Shown: piece after piece, positions 63,201-64,000 of the stretch
How the letters are laid out: each line of letters begins with the position of its first letter
Numbering within the stretch: the stretch's first letter is position 1
Origin: Roseibium salinum
Lineage (GTDB): Bacteria > Pseudomonadota > Alphaproteobacteria > Rhizobiales > Stappiaceae
Length of the DNA: 64,000 bases
Reading direction: 5' to 3'
NCBI RefSeq assembly: GCF_026240905.1
Contig: NZ_JAPEVI010000001.1
Span: 434,001 to 498,000 of the forward strand
Notes under the pieces: generated by a model
The model's input: only the letters and a program-made list of their open reading frames with translations
Database searches by the model: none
Told to the model about the DNA's origin: nothing
Program-made: the position numbers and the translations under genes

Positions 63201-63212
63201 CTCCCCTGGATG

Positions 63213-63251
63213 CCCGGAGGCTTGGTGAGTGGCCGCCTCCGGGTCTTTTTT
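63213..63251 (+). terminator. intra-operon rho-independent terminator/attenuator
   Basis: CCCGGAGGC, a 13-base loop, GCCTCCGGG, then TCTTTTTT directly after the dctP stop. It would end most transcripts after the binding protein and lower expression of the membrane subunits, a usual stoichiometry control in TRAP operons. Confidence 0.8.
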
Positions 63252-63282
63252 CAAGAAGGACGACACCCTGGGAGGAAACCTG

Positions 63283-63864
63283 GTGACGAAATCGGAGTTG
63301 GATTCGGCGGAGGCCAGCCACAACATCGCGCTCGAGTTGGCACTGCCCTCGGCGGAAAACCTCGCGCACGGCTACCCGCCGCGCAAACCCGGTCCCCTGG
63401 TTCTCATCCAAAGGTTCCTGCTCGGCATCTGCTGCCTGTCGGTCACCGCGCTGATCTTCATCCAGGTCTTCACCCGCTATGTGCTTCACACTTCCATCTT
63501 CGGCATTGAGGATTTGGCGAGCTTCGTCGCGGTCTGGCTATATTTTCTCGGTGGCTCACTCGGTGCATGGGAGCGCGGACACATATCCGCGAGCCTCGTC
63601 GACCTGATCGTCACGTCCCCTCAGCGCCGTCTCTGGATCAACGCGGCAGCTGCCTTTATCACGACGGCACTGTGCGCGTGGATGACCAAGTGGGCCTTCG
63701 ACTATTTCATGTTCACGCTGACGCGCCACAAGATGTCGCTCGAACTCGGCCTCCCCATGGCCTATGTCACCGTCGTCATGCCGCTCTGTCTTGCGCTGAT
63801 GACCTTCTATTTCCTGGTTGAAGCCCTGGACCTGACCGCCATGGCGCGGAGGGCTACAAAATGA
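63283..63864 (+). CDS. dctQ: TRAP transporter small permease subunit, DctQ family
   Basis: A 193-aa protein with a polar ~45-residue N-terminus followed by four hydrophobic helices, including FLLGICCLSVTALIFIQVFTR and ASFVAVWLYFLGGSLGAW with the ERGHIS motif typical of DctQ. It partners with the DctM subunit. GTG 63283, eight bases after GGAGG, is the start; the outer GTG at 63229 lies inside the terminator stem. Its stop overlaps dctM by 4 bases. Confidence 0.9.
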   Translation: MTKSELDSAEASHNIALELALPSAENLAHGYPPRKPGPLVLIQRFLLGICCLSVTALIFIQVFTRYVLHTSIFGIEDLASFVAVWLYFLGGSLGAWERGHISASLVDLIVTSPQRRLWINAAAAFITTALCAWMTKWAFDYFMFTLTRHKMSLELGLPMAYVTVVMPLCLALMTFYFLVEALDLTAMARRATK

Positions 63865-64000
63865 GCCTGGTTATCGTATTCGACGCCATTCTTCTGACAG
63901 CCCTGCTGATTGTCGGCGTACCCGTGCCGCTTTGCTTCGCGGCCGCATGTCTGTTTCTCTTTGCACTCGGTGACATCGGCAGTGCCTCCTTCCTGATTGG
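63861..64000 (+). CDS. dctM: TRAP transporter large permease subunit, DctM family, 3' end outside window
   Basis: Only the first 46 residues are present: SLVIVFDAILLTALLIVGVP followed by PLCFAAACLFLFALG, two hydrophobic stretches that match the usual DctM N-terminus. ATG 63861 overlaps the dctQ stop (ATGA). It forms the main membrane channel of the importer. Confidence 0.88.
   Translation, partial: MSLVIVFDAILLTALLIVGVPVPLCFAAACLFLFALGDIGSASFLI

Noticed and set aside
1..64000. tRNA, rRNA, CRISPR array, complete insertion sequence, prophage or replication origin
   Set aside because: Looked for by eye on both strands; no cloverleaf-like tRNA, rRNA-like stretch, spacer-repeat pattern, transposase or phage gene could be supported.

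Overview
The window is GC-rich, densely packed chromosome-type DNA from an alphaproteobacterium. The best guess is Hyphomicrobiales (rhizobial or Stappiaceae-like) or a related marine/plant-associated lineage. This rests on the rhizopine (moc)-type genes, the HWE-family histidine kinase, a GGAAC-N16-CGTT (EcfG-type) promoter, MocR/GntR/LacI regulators and many ABC and TRAP importers. No rRNA, tRNA, CRISPR array, complete insertion sequence or prophage was seen. Almost everything is catabolic: a series of uptake-plus-degradation cassettes, each with its own regulator.

Region by region: (1) 1-3.3 kb: the 3' end of a GMC oxidoreductase, an unrecognised 428-aa protein and a metallo-beta-lactamase-fold hydrolase. 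(2) 3.4-8.6 kb: an L-galactonate-type cassette with LgoR-like regulator, LgoD-like dehydrogenase and a sugar ABC importer. (3) 9.1-17.1 kb: allophanate hydrolase in one operon with a peptide/nickel-type ABC importer and a divergent LysR regulator. (4) 17.1-27.4 kb: a salicylate-to-gentisate cassette. It has an IclR regulator, a small acyl-CoA thioesterase, a fused flavin hydroxylase/aryl-CoA ligase, a TAXI-TRAP importer, gentisate dioxygenase, two unrelated maleylpyruvate isomerases and fumarylpyruvate hydrolase. (5) 27.4-33.8 kb: a signalling/stress patch with a CBS protein, a small exported protein (frameshifted), a receiver protein, a CheB-CheR-PAS-HWE kinase and a P19/Tp34-like protein. 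(6) 33.8-52.0 kb: a methyl-inositol/rhizopine and inositol island. MocDEF-like oxygenase components lie with a divergent PanB paralogue and PurU, then IolG, a MocC-like protein, IolE, IolD, IolC/J, an inositol-type ABC importer and IolI, with two paralogous LacI regulators at its ends. (7) 52.1-59.2 kb: a scarred region with two gene remnants, a ParDE toxin-antitoxin pair, a PaoABC-like molybdenum oxidoreductase (large subunit frameshifted) and a tannase/feruloyl-esterase-like protein. (8) 59.3-64 kb: a MocR regulator, a DadA-like oxidase and the start of a DctPQM TRAP operon.

The cassettes can be read as pathways. In (4) salicylate would be activated to salicylyl-CoA and 5-hydroxylated by one polypeptide. 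Gentisyl-CoA would then be hydrolysed, and gentisate ring-cleaved to maleylpyruvate, isomerised and split into fumarate and pyruvate. In (6) an O-methyl inositol such as the rhizopine 3-O-methyl-scyllo-inosamine would be demethylated by MocDEF, the C1 unit handled by folate enzymes, and the inositol oxidised through IolG/E/D/C. IolB and IolA are not in the window.

Four genes carry single-base frameshifts. Three look like one base missing from a homopolymer run, so sequencing error should be excluded before calling them dead.
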